DNA from: Myxococcota bacterium
Lineage (GTDB): Bacteria > Myxococcota > Polyangia > GCA-2747355 > JAKLHH01
NCBI GenBank assembly: GCA_022710245.1
Contig: JAKLHH010000122.1
Location: 1-11,593, forward strand
Length of the DNA stretch: 11,593 nucleotides
Reading direction: 5' to 3'
Position numbers and translations under genes: made by a program. This document shows, in pieces, positions 1 to 6,486 of the stretch. Each line of letters opens with the position of its first letter. The stretch's first letter is position 1. The notes beneath the pieces were generated by a model, which was not told where the DNA came from, did no database searches, and saw only the letters and a list, made by a program, of their open reading frames with translations.

Positions 1-127
1 CGCCGACGAGACGGGCGCGCTCCTCCGGCGAGGAGCGACGGAAGCTGTCAACGAAGGCGTTCACCGCCCGCTGGAAGTCCGGGCCAGCGCGCCGGGCCTC
101 GGCCAGGCACTCAGCCGCGGTCATCAT
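1..127 (-). CDS. Small hypothetical protein, C-terminus cut by window edge
   Basis: An open frame of 42 codons runs off the left edge. It begins with two consecutive ATG codons (127 or 124) and reads [15 protein letters not shown], followed by a charged, probably helical stretch containing [11 protein letters not shown]. It overlaps the 3' end of the upstream nucleotidyltransferase-like gene by about 14-17 nt, so the two are very likely co-transcribed and translationally coupled. I do not recognise the family. The Ser-Pro-Glu-Glu-Arg-Ala-Arg pattern is common at helix starts in small helical bacterial proteins and is not diagnostic. The tight pairing with a minimal nucleotidyltransferase suggests a partner protein, but no function can be assigned from the visible fragment. 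Confidence 0.6.
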   Translation of the reverse strand, partial: MMTAAECLAEARRAGPDFQRAVNAFVDSFRRSSPEERARLVG

Positions 128-632
128 CGAAGAGCTCCTCGAGCAGCAGCATCGTCCGCACCGGCAGCTGGTCAGCCGGATAGTAGGCCAGCACCACCTG
201 CACCACCTCCTCGGCGCTGGTCAAGCCCAGCGTCCGGGCAAGGAACCTGATGTCGCCGGCGTCCTCGGCCGTCCGCGCGGCGGCACACTTCATGGCCAGC
301 AGGGTGCGGGCATCGGCCGTCGAGACCTGGAGGTGAGAGAAGGACTGCCAGCGCTCGAACCCCGCGCTCCCGGGGACGAAACCCTTGGCCGCGTCGTTCA
401 GCCAGTCCTCGGGGAGCCCCAGCTCCTCGGCCACCTCGCGCGCCGCGGCCCTCACCGCGGCTGGCTCGCTGAACCACCCGTCCACGTCCTTGGTGGCCGG
501 GCGCGCCTGGTGGACCAGGCACATCACGGCTCCCCCGACGACGTACAGCTCGGCCCGCTCACCGCGCCGCGCGAGCGCGGCATCGAGCCGGGTCAGCGCC
601 TCGACGATCTGCTCCCGGGACAGCAGCTCCAT
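111..632 (-). CDS. Minimal nucleotidyltransferase-like protein (DUF6036-like)
   Basis: This 173-residue protein has a nucleotidyltransferase-fold signature near its N-terminus. [12 protein letters not shown] (about residues 29-40) carries the Gly-Gly motif, followed 15-17 residues later by KDVDGWF with Asp49 and Asp51 as the likely metal-binding pair. [17 protein letters not shown] (about 111-127) and an acidic C-terminus (EELFDDDRG) resemble DUF6036 and AbiEii-like minimal nucleotidyltransferases. The ATG at 632 is chosen because the motif follows at the usual distance and an AGGGA lies about 10 nt upstream. Known relatives are often one half of two-gene, toxin-antitoxin-like or abortive-infection modules. 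The overlapping small downstream gene fits such a pairing, but the role is inference. No third catalytic Asp is obvious by eye, so activity is uncertain. Confidence 0.8.
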   Translation of the reverse strand: MELLSREQIVEALTRLDAALARRGERAELYVVGGAVMCLVHQARPATKDVDGWFSEPAAVRAAAREVAEELGLPEDWLNDAAKGFVPGSAGFERWQSFSHLQVSTADARTLLAMKCAAARTAEDAGDIRFLARTLGLTSAEEVVQVVLAYYPADQLPVRTMLLLEELFDDDRG

Positions 633-730
633 GCATCGATTGTCCCTGCTGCGGCGCGCCACGTCCACTGCATCTGCTGCGCGGTGGCCGCCATGCGCGC
701 CTGGCCGGTCGGGCGCACCGCTCGAGCGCG

Positions 731-2461
731 TCAGGCGAAGAGCCAGCGGAAGGCCACCTCGCTCGCGGTGTTGCTCGCCGCCTTGCCGGTGTCGATCAGG
801 CGGAAGAGGTGCTCGGCCCACTGGCGCTCGGCGACCAGGTACGCGTTGTCGGCGGAGGCCTTGCGGCGGTGGGTGCGGGCGAGCTGGGCCAGCGGCGCCA
901 CCGCGGCCATCATCGGGTTGACCTGCTCGGAGAAGAGCGTCCGCAGGAAGCGCGCCGGGTGCAGCGCGCCGAGGCGGGCGGCCAGCCCCTGGCTCACCAG
1001 CGGCTGGATCCAGGGGCGCGCGAAGAGGCGGTAGGCGGCGGCCAGCCCCCGCGAGAGCCGGTCCATGCTCTCGAAGCTGCGCTGCTCGCCGGGGTGGCAG
1101 ACGTCCTCGACGCGGCGCTCGACGAAGGTCACCTCGAACTGGGCCTTCTTCGGATCGGTCTCGCCGGTCTCGCGCTGGATCACCAGCTCGTAGAGGCCCG
1201 GCGCCAGCTGCGGGAAGCGCTCGAGGTTCTCGATGATCGCGCGGTGCTCCCGGCGCGCCACCTCGGCGGAGACGAAGATCCCGAGGTGACCGACCTCGGG
1301 GTGCACGAGGTAGATGATGCGCTGGCCATGGCGCTTGAGCTCCTCGGTGGAGCCGTAGACGCGCAGGATCCAGTGCAGCGACTGCTCGGGCGGCGTGATG
1401 TTGTCGCCGCGCGAGGTGAAGACCACGATCGGGTCCTCGAGCTTGCGCAGGTCGATCTGGTGGCCCTCCCCGTAGTCGAGGTGGCCCTGCTCGAGGCGGT
1501 TGCCGACGAAGAGGTTGCGGACGATCCAGCCCATCTCCTCCTCGGTGAAGTGGTAGAAGCTGGTCCACCACCTCTCGAACTGCAGGAAGCGCTCCTCCTC
1601 GCTGTCGATGTCGCGGAAGAGATCGTAGTACTTCTTGAAGAGCGTGCGCGCCGGGTTGAACTGCTCGAAGTTGTGGAGCAGCCAGGCGCCGTCGAAGCGG
1701 CCGCCGCCGAGGTCCGAGAGGTAGCTGACCCACCACTCGCCGCCCGTCAGCGCGCCGGCGACGCGCATCGGGTGGCTGCCGACGCCGCCGGCCCAGTAGG
1801 AGAGGGGCGCGCCGCTGGTGATGATCGGACCGCAGACGTCGGGGCGATCGGCGCCGAGCATCGCGACCGCCCAGCCGGCCTGGCAGTTGCCGTAGAGCAC
1901 CGGGAAGTCGGCCTTGGGGTGGCGGCGGCGGATCTCCTCGAGGAAGCGCACCTCGGCGAGCTCCACGTCCTCGAGCGTCTGGTGCGGGCAGGGCTCGGGG
2001 AAGAAGAGGACGAAGTAGGTGGGGAAGCCCTCGCGGAGCGCCATCCCGACCTCGGAGTCCTGGCGGAAGCCGCCGATGCCCGGGCCGTTGCCGGCGCGGG
2101 GATCGAAGACGACGACGGGCGGCTTCTCCGCGTCGATGGTCGCCCAGTCGGGCGGGAGGATCCGGGCGAGGGCGTAGTTCGCCGGGCGGTCGAAGGTGCG
2201 CGCGTCGAGGATCAGCTCGTGCTCGAAGCTGAGGAGCGGCGACTCGTCGCTCCCCTCGCGCGAGCGCATGGTGTTCGCCGCCTTGCGCATGGCGTCGAGG
2301 AAGATCAACCAGCGCTGGCCGGCGTCGAGCGTGTAGCCCAGCCAGTCGGTCCACGGCCTGGTGAAGTCCCAGCGCGGGGCCGCGCGCAGCCACTCGGCGA
2401 GGTCCTGCCAGTCCTGCTGCTGCCGTGATCGGGACGGGGTCGGCGTCGGCGTCGGCGACAT
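731..2461 (-). CDS. DUF3141 protein, PhaC-like alpha/beta-hydrolase
   Basis: This 576-residue protein has an alpha/beta-hydrolase core. [17 protein letters not shown] (about 116-132) is followed by the nucleophile elbow [11 protein letters not shown], with Cys193 in a G-x-C-x-x-G setting like the lipase box of polyhydroxyalkanoate synthases. [12 protein letters not shown] supplies a candidate Asp353 and [10 protein letters not shown] a candidate His392. This order and spacing, with the long Trp-rich middle region, match the DUF3141 family, which is annotated as PHA-synthase-like but has no established reaction. The N-terminus is a Pro-Thr repeat with a QQQ run. The first in-frame candidate is a GTG at 2473, but the ATG at 2461 is preceded by GAGGAG and is preferred. 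The gene stands alone, with about 98 bp to the next gene and 112 bp to the previous one. No phaC, phasin or acetate-kinase genes are nearby. Confidence 0.85.
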   Translation of the reverse strand: MSPTPTPTPSRSRQQQDWQDLAEWLRAAPRWDFTRPWTDWLGYTLDAGQRWLIFLDAMRKAANTMRSREGSDESPLLSFEHELILDARTFDRPANYALARILPPDWATIDAEKPPVVVFDPRAGNGPGIGGFRQDSEVGMALREGFPTYFVLFFPEPCPHQTLEDVELAEVRFLEEIRRRHPKADFPVLYGNCQAGWAVAMLGADRPDVCGPIITSGAPLSYWAGGVGSHPMRVAGALTGGEWWVSYLSDLGGGRFDGAWLLHNFEQFNPARTLFKKYYDLFRDIDSEEERFLQFERWWTSFYHFTEEEMGWIVRNLFVGNRLEQGHLDYGEGHQIDLRKLEDPIVVFTSRGDNITPPEQSLHWILRVYGSTEELKRHGQRIIYLVHPEVGHLGIFVSAEVARREHRAIIENLERFPQLAPGLYELVIQRETGETDPKKAQFEVTFVERRVEDVCHPGEQRSFESMDRLSRGLAAAYRLFARPWIQPLVSQGLAARLGALHPARFLRTLFSEQVNPMMAAVAPLAQLARTHRRKASADNAYLVAERQWAEHLFRLIDTGKAASNTASEVAFRWLFA

Positions 2462-2465
2462 TCGG

Positions 2466-2471
2466 CTCCTC
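2466..2471 (-). promoter_or_regulatory. Ribosome binding site of the DUF3141 gene
   Basis: On the minus strand GAGGAG lies 4 nt before the ATG at 2461. It overlaps the alternative GTG start at 2473, which itself has no purine-rich site upstream, so this site decides the start. Confidence 0.55.
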
Positions 2472-2475
2472 ACCT

Positions 2476-2535
2476 GCGGTGGTGGAGCCGCGACGATAGC
2501 ACGAGGCGTCAGGGGGCGATCAATCCCACCACCGC
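2476..2535. repeat. 10-bp perfect inverted repeat around a candidate promoter
   Basis: GCGGTGGTGG at 2476-2485 is the exact reverse complement of CCACCACCGC at 2526-2535, with 40 bp between the arms. The arms flank the best promoter-like sequence upstream of the DUF3141 gene. They could be a paired operator or a leader-RNA stem. In DNA this GC-rich a 10-bp match could also be chance. Confidence 0.45.
2493..2523 (-). promoter_or_regulatory. Candidate sigma-70-type promoter for the DUF3141 gene
   Basis: Read on the minus strand, TTGATC (2518-2523) is followed 18-19 nt later by CTATCG/TATCGT (2493-2499). This is a near-consensus -35 and a weak -10 in otherwise very GC-rich sequence. It ends about 30 nt before the start codon, leaving a short leader that holds the ribosome site. 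The spacer is longer than ideal and no start site is visible, so this is tentative. Confidence 0.35.
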
Positions 2536-2551
2536 GGACCGCCGCGGACCG
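2532..2551. repeat. Tandem 10-bp repeat, two copies
   Basis: CCGCGGACCG occurs twice back to back (2532-2541 and 2542-2551), between the lipoprotein gene and the DUF3141 gene. Because CCGCGG is self-complementary, the pair can also fold as a 6-bp stem with a 4-nt loop just after the lipoprotein gene. There is no T-run after it, so a terminator role is only a possibility. Confidence 0.45.
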
Positions 2552-2573
2552 TGCGTCGCCCTCGCCTGCGGGG

Positions 2574-3614
2574 TCACGGGTGAACGGTGCAGCGGAAGCC
2601 CTGGTCGGCGAAGGCGACCGTCGGGTTCCAGCCGACGAGCAGGGTGTAGATCCCTACCTGGTTCTCCTTGTAGCCGCCGCCCGAGGAGCCGCCCCGCATG
2701 GCGCTCGCGCTGCTGCCGTTGATGATGTAGCTGCCGATCCGGTTGGCCGAGGTCAGGGTCGCTCCGGCGGGGCGGTAGCTCGCCAGCGGCATGTCGGCCG
2801 AGGGGTTGGCCGAGTTCAGCTCTCCCTGAGGAGAGGCGAAGGTCGCGGGCGCCCAGTCGATCCACTCGTCGGCGTTGCCGGCGAAGTCCCAGATCACGTC
2901 TCCGCTCGACAGCTTGAAGGTGCGCCGCTCGGAGTGCCAGACCTTGTCGGAGCAGACCTGGCCGGTCCCGAAGCAGGCGTCGGCGTCATCGGTGCTCGCC
3001 GCGAGCTGGGTCGGCGGGACGTTGTCGGCGTGCCCCTGGTTGAGCTCGCCGGCGCCGACGACGCCGGTGCTCCAGTTCGCGGCGGTGCGCTCGATGTCGC
3101 GGGCGATGGTCATCCATTCCGGGTTGGAGATCAGCGAGCCCCCGGCGGCGGTGCACAGCGACTTGGCCGCGGTGCGGGTGAGCTTGACCATCGGAAGACC
3201 CGCGGCCTGCGACACCGCCTGGTTGCCGCTGTTCTTCATCTCATACTTGGCGACACAGAACGGCGCTGTGGTCCCGACGGTGGGATCGGGATCGATCCTG
3301 AGGTATCCAGCTGGACAGGAGGGGGCCACCTGCTTGCTGTCCACCTGCTTGCCGTCCACCTGCTTGCCGTCGGCGGGCGTTCCCCCGTCCCGCCTCTCGT
3401 GGGGACCGTCAGCCAGCGCCCCATCACTGCCAGGTGCCCCATCCAGCGGCAGACCGTCGCCGGCGGAGCGATGGTCACCCCCGGCGAGACCGACGTCGGT
3501 CCCCAGGCCAAAGCCCACGCGCGCGCACCCACCGACCACGAGCACGCCTGCGCAGAGCCATGGCTGGACCAGGACGCGAAGCACCTGACGATCGTACACG
3601 GGCCGCCTGTCCAT
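2574..3614 (-). CDS. Predicted lipoprotein with FGE/SUMF1-like domain
   Basis: This 346-residue protein is probably anchored in the envelope. The N-terminus has basic residues, a hydrophobic stretch and a lipobox-like VVGGC, placing the lipidated Cys at residue 30, followed by ARVGFG. Residues 40-97 are a low-complexity Gly/Asp linker ending in three repeats of the type DGKQV. The rest resembles the FGE-sulfatase (SUMF1-like, C-type-lectin-related) fold: PAGYLRID, then WDFAGNADEWIDW (about 242-254), MRGGSSGGG (about 306-314) and a C-terminal DQGFRCTVHP. The paired catalytic cysteines that true formylglycine-generating enzymes carry before the GFRC end are not present; the segment at 315-337 has no Cys. 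A formylglycine-generating role is therefore unlikely, and binding or structural use is more plausible. The ATG at 3614 is the first after an in-frame stop; its ribosome site is weak. Confidence 0.85.
   Translation of the reverse strand: MDRRPVYDRQVLRVLVQPWLCAGVLVVGGCARVGFGLGTDVGLAGGDHRSAGDGLPLDGAPGSDGALADGPHERRDGGTPADGKQVDGKQVDSKQVAPSCPAGYLRIDPDPTVGTTAPFCVAKYEMKNSGNQAVSQAAGLPMVKLTRTAAKSLCTAAGGSLISNPEWMTIARDIERTAANWSTGVVGAGELNQGHADNVPPTQLAASTDDADACFGTGQVCSDKVWHSERRTFKLSSGDVIWDFAGNADEWIDWAPATFASPQGELNSANPSADMPLASYRPAGATLTSANRIGSYIINGSSASAMRGGSSGGGYKENQVGIYTLLVGWNPTVAFADQGFRCTVHP
3326..3370. repeat. Three tandem 15-bp repeats inside the lipoprotein gene
   Basis: CCACCTGCTTGCTGT at 3326-3340 is followed by two identical copies of CCACCTGCTTGCCGT (3341-3355, 3356-3370). 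On the minus strand they encode DGKQV, DGKQV and DSKQV at about residues 82-96, in the linker between the lipid anchor and the folded domain. The 15-bp unit keeps the frame, so copy-number change would alter linker length only. Confidence 0.85.
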
Positions 3615-3642
3615 GTCGCGCGAATTTGCCCTTCATCGCGGA

Positions 3643-3704
3643 GCCTCCGCAGGAGGCGAGCAGGGCAATTGCGGCGGTCTCATCCCGGAGCGGCCGAAGG
3701 CCGC
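3643..3704. repeat. Two small perfect hairpins in the divergent intergenic region
   Basis: GCCTCC-GCA-GGAGGC (3643-3657) and GCGGCC-GAA-GGCCGC (3690-3704) are both perfect 6-bp stems with 3-nt loops. An 8-bp palindrome GCAATTGC (3665-3672) lies between them. All sit in the 150-bp gap between the divergently transcribed lipoprotein and DUF169 genes. Neither stem has a T-run on either side. They could be regulator sites or leader-RNA structures. No known motif is recognised, and the rest of the gap shows nothing else except a TATAAG at 3752-3757 close to the DUF169 start. Confidence 0.55.
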
Positions 3705-3764
3705 GAGGCCCCGCATTTGCGCATCCTGGACCAGCTCCTCGCGCCGGATGCTATAAGACACCTC

Positions 3765-4520
3765 ATGGACTCGAAGATCGCCCGCGCCCTCAGAACGACT
3801 CACCCGCCCGTCGCCATCCTCTTCTCTGACGAGAAACCGGAGGGCGCGGCGCAGCTCACCGAGGGGAAGTGGGGCTGCCTGATGTGGCTGCTGGCGGGGG
3901 CGCTCAAGGGCAAGACGGCCGCCGTGGACGAACGCAGCTTCGGTTGCCTCGGCGGTGGGACCGGGCTCGGCTTCGGCAACGCGTGCGAGGCGTGGCCGGG
4001 CGGCATCGACGGGTTCTGCCACTTTCTCTCGAGCGGGAAGGAGGGCTACCTCAAGTCCCCCGAGGTCACGAGGCGCTTCGTCGAGACCCTGCCGATCACC
4101 CGCGTCCCGACGCGCTACGTGCTCTTCAAGCCGCTCGCGGAGGTGGACGTGACGCGCGAGCAGCCCGACTCGGTCCTCTTCCTGGTGAACCCGGACCGCC
4201 TCTCGGCGCTCGTGGTCCTCGCCAACTACGAGGGTCCCGCCGGCGAGAACGTCATCCTGCCCTGGGCCGCGGGTTGCCAGAGCCTCGGCATCTTCACCTA
4301 CCGCGAGGCGCGCTCCGAGCATCCGCGGGCCGTGGTCGGGATGGTCGACCTCTCGGCGCGCAAGTACATGAACCGCCAGTTCGGCAGCGACCTGCTCACC
4401 TTCTCGATCCCCTTCCAGCTGTTCCTGACCATGGAGGGGAACGTGGCGGGGAGCTTCCTCGAGCGCGAGCCGTGGCAGGAGCTGCTCGAGCTCGAGGCGC
4501 GCGAAGGGCAGGCGGGCTAG
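3765..4520 (+). CDS. DUF169 family protein (COG2043)
   Basis: This 251-residue, probably cytoplasmic protein matches the DUF169 pattern: PPVAILFSDEKPEGA (about 14-28), a Cys-containing segment WGCLMW, then RSFGCLGGGTGLGFG (about 57-71) and repeated Cys positions (38, 61, 74, 85, 171). The middle contains LFKPLAEVD and FLVNPDRLSALV, followed by a GCQSLG segment, as in the family. DUF169 proteins have no established biochemical function; the conserved Cys residues suggest metal or cofactor binding, which is inference. The ATG at 3765 begins the conserved region at the usual distance. There is no clear ribosome site, but a TATAAG lies 7 nt before the ATG, so either a very short leader or a weak site is possible. 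It is the only plus-strand gene here, and it converges on the reductase gene with a 31-bp gap. Confidence 0.85.
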   Translation: MDSKIARALRTTHPPVAILFSDEKPEGAAQLTEGKWGCLMWLLAGALKGKTAAVDERSFGCLGGGTGLGFGNACEAWPGGIDGFCHFLSSGKEGYLKSPEVTRRFVETLPITRVPTRYVLFKPLAEVDVTREQPDSVLFLVNPDRLSALVVLANYEGPAGENVILPWAAGCQSLGIFTYREARSEHPRAVVGMVDLSARKYMNRQFGSDLLTFSIPFQLFLTMEGNVAGSFLEREPWQELLELEAREGQAG

Positions 4521-4551
4521 AGCACCGCACCCCGACCATCGAGCGCGCGGA

Positions 4552-5595
4552 CTACTTCCTCCCCGTCCCTCGCGCGGCCGCCAGGCGCCCCGGGGGCGCG
4601 AAGACCGGCGCCTGCCCTGCGAAGACGCTCGCGTACGAGGCGCGGATCCCCTCGAGCGACTCGGGGTACTTCGGCGCGTAGCCCAGCTCGCCGCGCGCGC
4701 GCTCGATCGAGAGCGTGCGGTTCGCGGCCAGGGTGCGCACCATGTCCGCCACCATCGTGGGCTCCCGCCCGCGCCAGCGGGCCCAGCGCTCGGCCGCGCC
4801 CATGAACGCCAGCGCCACGGTCCGCGGCAGCCTGCGCGGGGGCGGCAGCCCGAACCCGCGCGCGATCTCGTCGAACACCTCGCCCAGGCAGAGGTCGCGC
4901 TCGCCCGAGGCGACGTTGTACACCCGGTCGCGCACGCCCTTCTCGACGACGAGGCCGACGGCCTGCACCACGTCCTCGACGTGCACGAGGGAGGTCCGGT
5001 TGCGCCCGTCGCACGGCACCGGGAAGGCGCGACGGCGGATCGGGTCGACCATCACCCAGTCGAAGCTCGAGCCCTGGCCGCCGTAGACCTGCGGGATGCG
5101 GAGCACCACCCAGGGCTTGCCCGAGCGCTGCAGCATGCGCTCGGCCTCGAGCTTGTTGCGGCCGTGCGCGGTGTCGGGCTCGCACGGGAAGTCTTCGTCC
5201 GGCAGGGCGTCCGCGGGAGGCGGCCGCAGCACGAGGTGGTTCGACAGGTCGATGGCCTGCGCGAGCCGCGGGCAGCGGGCGGCGAGCTCGACCACCTCTG
5301 ACATCGCGCGGAGGGTGAGGCTCTCGCCCGCGGCTGGCTCGAGGAACGAGCACACGCCATGGATGATCACCTCGATCGCCTCCGCGTCGACGGCGTGGGC
5401 GAGCTCACCCGGCCGCGAGAGGTCGGCGTGCGCCAGCGTGACGCCGGCGGCCCGCAGCTCCTCGGCCCGCGCGGCGGCGGTGCTGCCCGCGCCGGGGGGC
5501 CGCGCGACCACGACGACCTGGTGACCGCGCCGGGCCAGCTCCAGCGCGAGATGAGAGCCGAGGTACCCGGTCCCTCCTGTGACGACGACTCGCAT
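4552..5595 (-). CDS. NAD(P)-dependent extended SDR / epimerase-like protein
   Basis: This 347-residue protein has an N-terminal Rossmann fold with TGGTGYLG (residues 6-13), the extended-SDR nucleotide-binding signature. Later family landmarks follow: ADLSRP (about 57-62), LRIPQVYGG (about 165-173), a TSLVHVEDVVQAV segment (201-213) and YNVASGE (226-232). The usual catalytic Tyr-x-x-x-Lys is replaced by His144-Gly-Arg-Asn-Lys148; the codon is CAC. The Lys and the upstream Ser (Ser118 in DLSNH) remain, so cofactor binding is likely but classical catalysis is doubtful. The closest relatives by eye are NAD-dependent epimerase/dehydratase and 3-beta-hydroxysteroid-dehydrogenase-like proteins; substrate unknown. 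The ATG at 5595 directly starts the Rossmann strand. The gene lies 124 bp after nuoI on the same strand, behind a hairpin, so it is probably separately expressed. Confidence 0.85.
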   Translation of the reverse strand: MRVVVTGGTGYLGSHLALELARRGHQVVVVARPPGAGSTAAARAEELRAAGVTLAHADLSRPGELAHAVDAEAIEVIIHGVCSFLEPAAGESLTLRAMSEVVELAARCPRLAQAIDLSNHLVLRPPPADALPDEDFPCEPDTAHGRNKLEAERMLQRSGKPWVVLRIPQVYGGQGSSFDWVMVDPIRRRAFPVPCDGRNRTSLVHVEDVVQAVGLVVEKGVRDRVYNVASGERDLCLGEVFDEIARGFGLPPPRRLPRTVALAFMGAAERWARWRGREPTMVADMVRTLAANRTLSIERARGELGYAPKYPESLEGIRASYASVFAGQAPVFAPPGRLAAARGTGRK

Positions 5596-5637
5596 CGCGA
5601 CACTCTAGCAGACTCGGTCCCTCTGTTCGCGACCAGG

Positions 5638-5670
5638 ACGACGCCCCGGACGCACCGGACCGGGCGTCGT
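5638..5670 (-). terminator. Strong hairpin after nuoI, possible operon terminator
   Basis: ACGACGCCC (5638-5646) pairs perfectly with GGGCGTCGT (5662-5670) around a 15-nt loop that can add a further two GC pairs. It lies 50 bp after the nuoI stop and 43 bp before the reductase start, where a transcript end for the nuo operon would be expected. There is no T-run on the minus strand after it, so it is not a classical intrinsic terminator; it may act with Rho or stabilise a 3' end. Confidence 0.45.
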
Positions 5671-5719
5671 TCGCGGGCACCGGGAGCAGCAGGTCACCGC
5701 AGCGTCGCGCCAGCGCGCC

Positions 5720-6235
5720 TCACGGCAGCAGGCTCCTCGGATCCACCGGCGGCGCCTCGCCCTCGGCCTCCCCCTTGTCCTTGCCGGCGATGGCGACGCC
5801 GGCGACCCGGTAGAAGTCGTAGCCGGGGTACTTGCCGGGACCGGCGATGAGCAGGTCCTCCTTCTCGTAGACCAGCTCCTCGCGCCGGTACTCGCTCATC
5901 TCGTAGTCGGGCGTCAGCTGGATGGCGTAGGTGGGGCAGGCCTCCTCGCAGTAGCCGCAGAAGATGCAGCGCGAGAAGTTGATGCGGAAGAAGGCCGGGT
6001 AGCGCCGGCCGTGCTCGTCCTCGGTGGCCTGCAGCGCGATGCAGTCCACCGGGCAGGCGACGGCGCAGAGGTAGCAGGCGACGCAGCGCTCGCCCCCGTC
6101 CGGGTCGCGAGAGAGGACGATGCGCCCTCGCCAGCGGGGAGGCAGGCGGATCTTCTCCTCGGGGTAGAGCACGGTGACGCGCTTGCGGAAGCTGTGCAGG
6201 AAGACCTGCCAGAGGGTCCTCACCTGGCTGAGCAT
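5720..6235 (-). CDS. nuoI: NADH-quinone oxidoreductase subunit I (NuoI)
   Basis: NuoI is the 8-iron ferredoxin-like subunit of complex I that carries clusters N6a and N6b and passes electrons to NuoB near the quinone site. The 171-residue protein has both ligand sets: Cys51-x2-Cys54-x2-Cys57-x3-Cys61-Pro and Cys90-x2-Cys93-x2-Cys96-x3-Cys100-Pro. These sit in [14 protein letters not shown] and [38 protein letters not shown], split here as YPEEKIRL and [10 protein letters not shown], and the C-terminal [12 protein letters not shown] and VDPRSLLP resemble E. coli NuoI very closely. A GTG at 6244 is in frame, but the ATG at 6235 has AAGGAG 8 nt upstream and is chosen. The first 16 nt overlap the end of the Gly-rich ORF. 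nuoJ does not follow. Confidence 0.97.
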   Translation of the reverse strand: MLSQVRTLWQVFLHSFRKRVTVLYPEEKIRLPPRWRGRIVLSRDPDGGERCVACYLCAVACPVDCIALQATEDEHGRRYPAFFRINFSRCIFCGYCEEACPTYAIQLTPDYEMSEYRREELVYEKEDLLIAGPGKYPGYDFYRVAGVAIAGKDKGEAEGEAPPVDPRSLLP

Positions 6236-6486
6236 GCGAGCCACTCCTTATGGAGGCGGTTCTGCGGGTGCCCGGCGCCGAAGCCGATCGAGAGCTCGCC
6301 GACCAGCGCGCGATCCGGGCGGCAGGCGACCTCGAGGCCGACGGTGATGCCGAGGCCGAGGATGGTGCCGACGCCGAAGCCGAGCCCGATGGAGAGCCCG
6401 TCGCCGTCGTCGCCGAAGCCGAAGCCGTAGCCGGAGACGGCGCGGGTCCGGACGCCGACCTGGAGCTGCTGGCGCCCGAAGCCCAT
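6220..6486 (-). CDS. Unrecognised 88-residue Gly-rich ORF between nuoH and nuoI
   Basis: I do not recognise this protein. The ATG at 6486 overlaps the nuoH stop by one base (TGATG) behind a GAGGGC, and the stop lies 16 nt inside nuoI, so translation would be coupled on both sides. Its codons end in G or C almost without exception, as in the neighbouring real genes, which argues for coding. About 20 of 88 residues are Gly, often alternating with Phe, Leu, Ile or Val: [12 protein letters not shown], then [21 protein letters not shown] (residues 30-50), which has no charge and several GxxxG spacings and could be a Gly-zipper membrane helix or alternating beta strand. LSIG-x-GFG-like motifs occur twice (31-38 and 66-70). 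The C-terminus is [16 protein letters not shown]. Possible roles are an accessory subunit or assembly factor of complex I, or a spacer peptide for coupling; all are inference. Confidence 0.65.
   Translation of the reverse strand: MGFGRQQLQVGVRTRAVSGYGFGFGDDGDGLSIGLGFGVGTILGLGITVGLEVACRPDRALVGELSIGFGAGHPQNRLHKEWLACSAR
6244..6249 (-). promoter_or_regulatory. Ribosome binding site of nuoI
   Basis: AAGGAG on the minus strand lies 8 nt before the nuoI ATG at 6235. It falls inside the 3' end of the Gly-rich ORF and fixes the nuoI start over the in-frame GTG at 6244, which this site abuts. Confidence 0.75.

Noticed and set aside
111..2393. A minus-strand open frame linking the nucleotidyltransferase to a long upstream extension
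   Set aside because: The part upstream of 632 is an out-of-frame reading of the DUF3141 gene and is Arg/Pro-rich nonsense; only 111-632 carries a plausible protein.
809..2428. A long plus-strand open frame opposite the DUF3141 gene
   Set aside because: Its Val/Glu/Arg/Leu-rich composition has no domain; the minus strand encodes a recognisable hydrolase with a ribosome site.
2438..2458. Short GGCGTC-type repeat encoding the Pro-Thr run of the DUF3141 protein, considered as a phase-variation tract
   Set aside because: The unit is 6 bp, so slippage would not shift the frame, and only about three copies are present.
2361..3764. In-frame plus-strand extension upstream of DUF169
   Set aside because: It lies antisense to the lipoprotein gene and is low-complexity; the family-conserved region begins just after the ATG at 3765.
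4521..4551. Bidirectional terminator between the convergent DUF169 and reductase genes
   Set aside because: The 31 bp contain no convincing stem or T-run.
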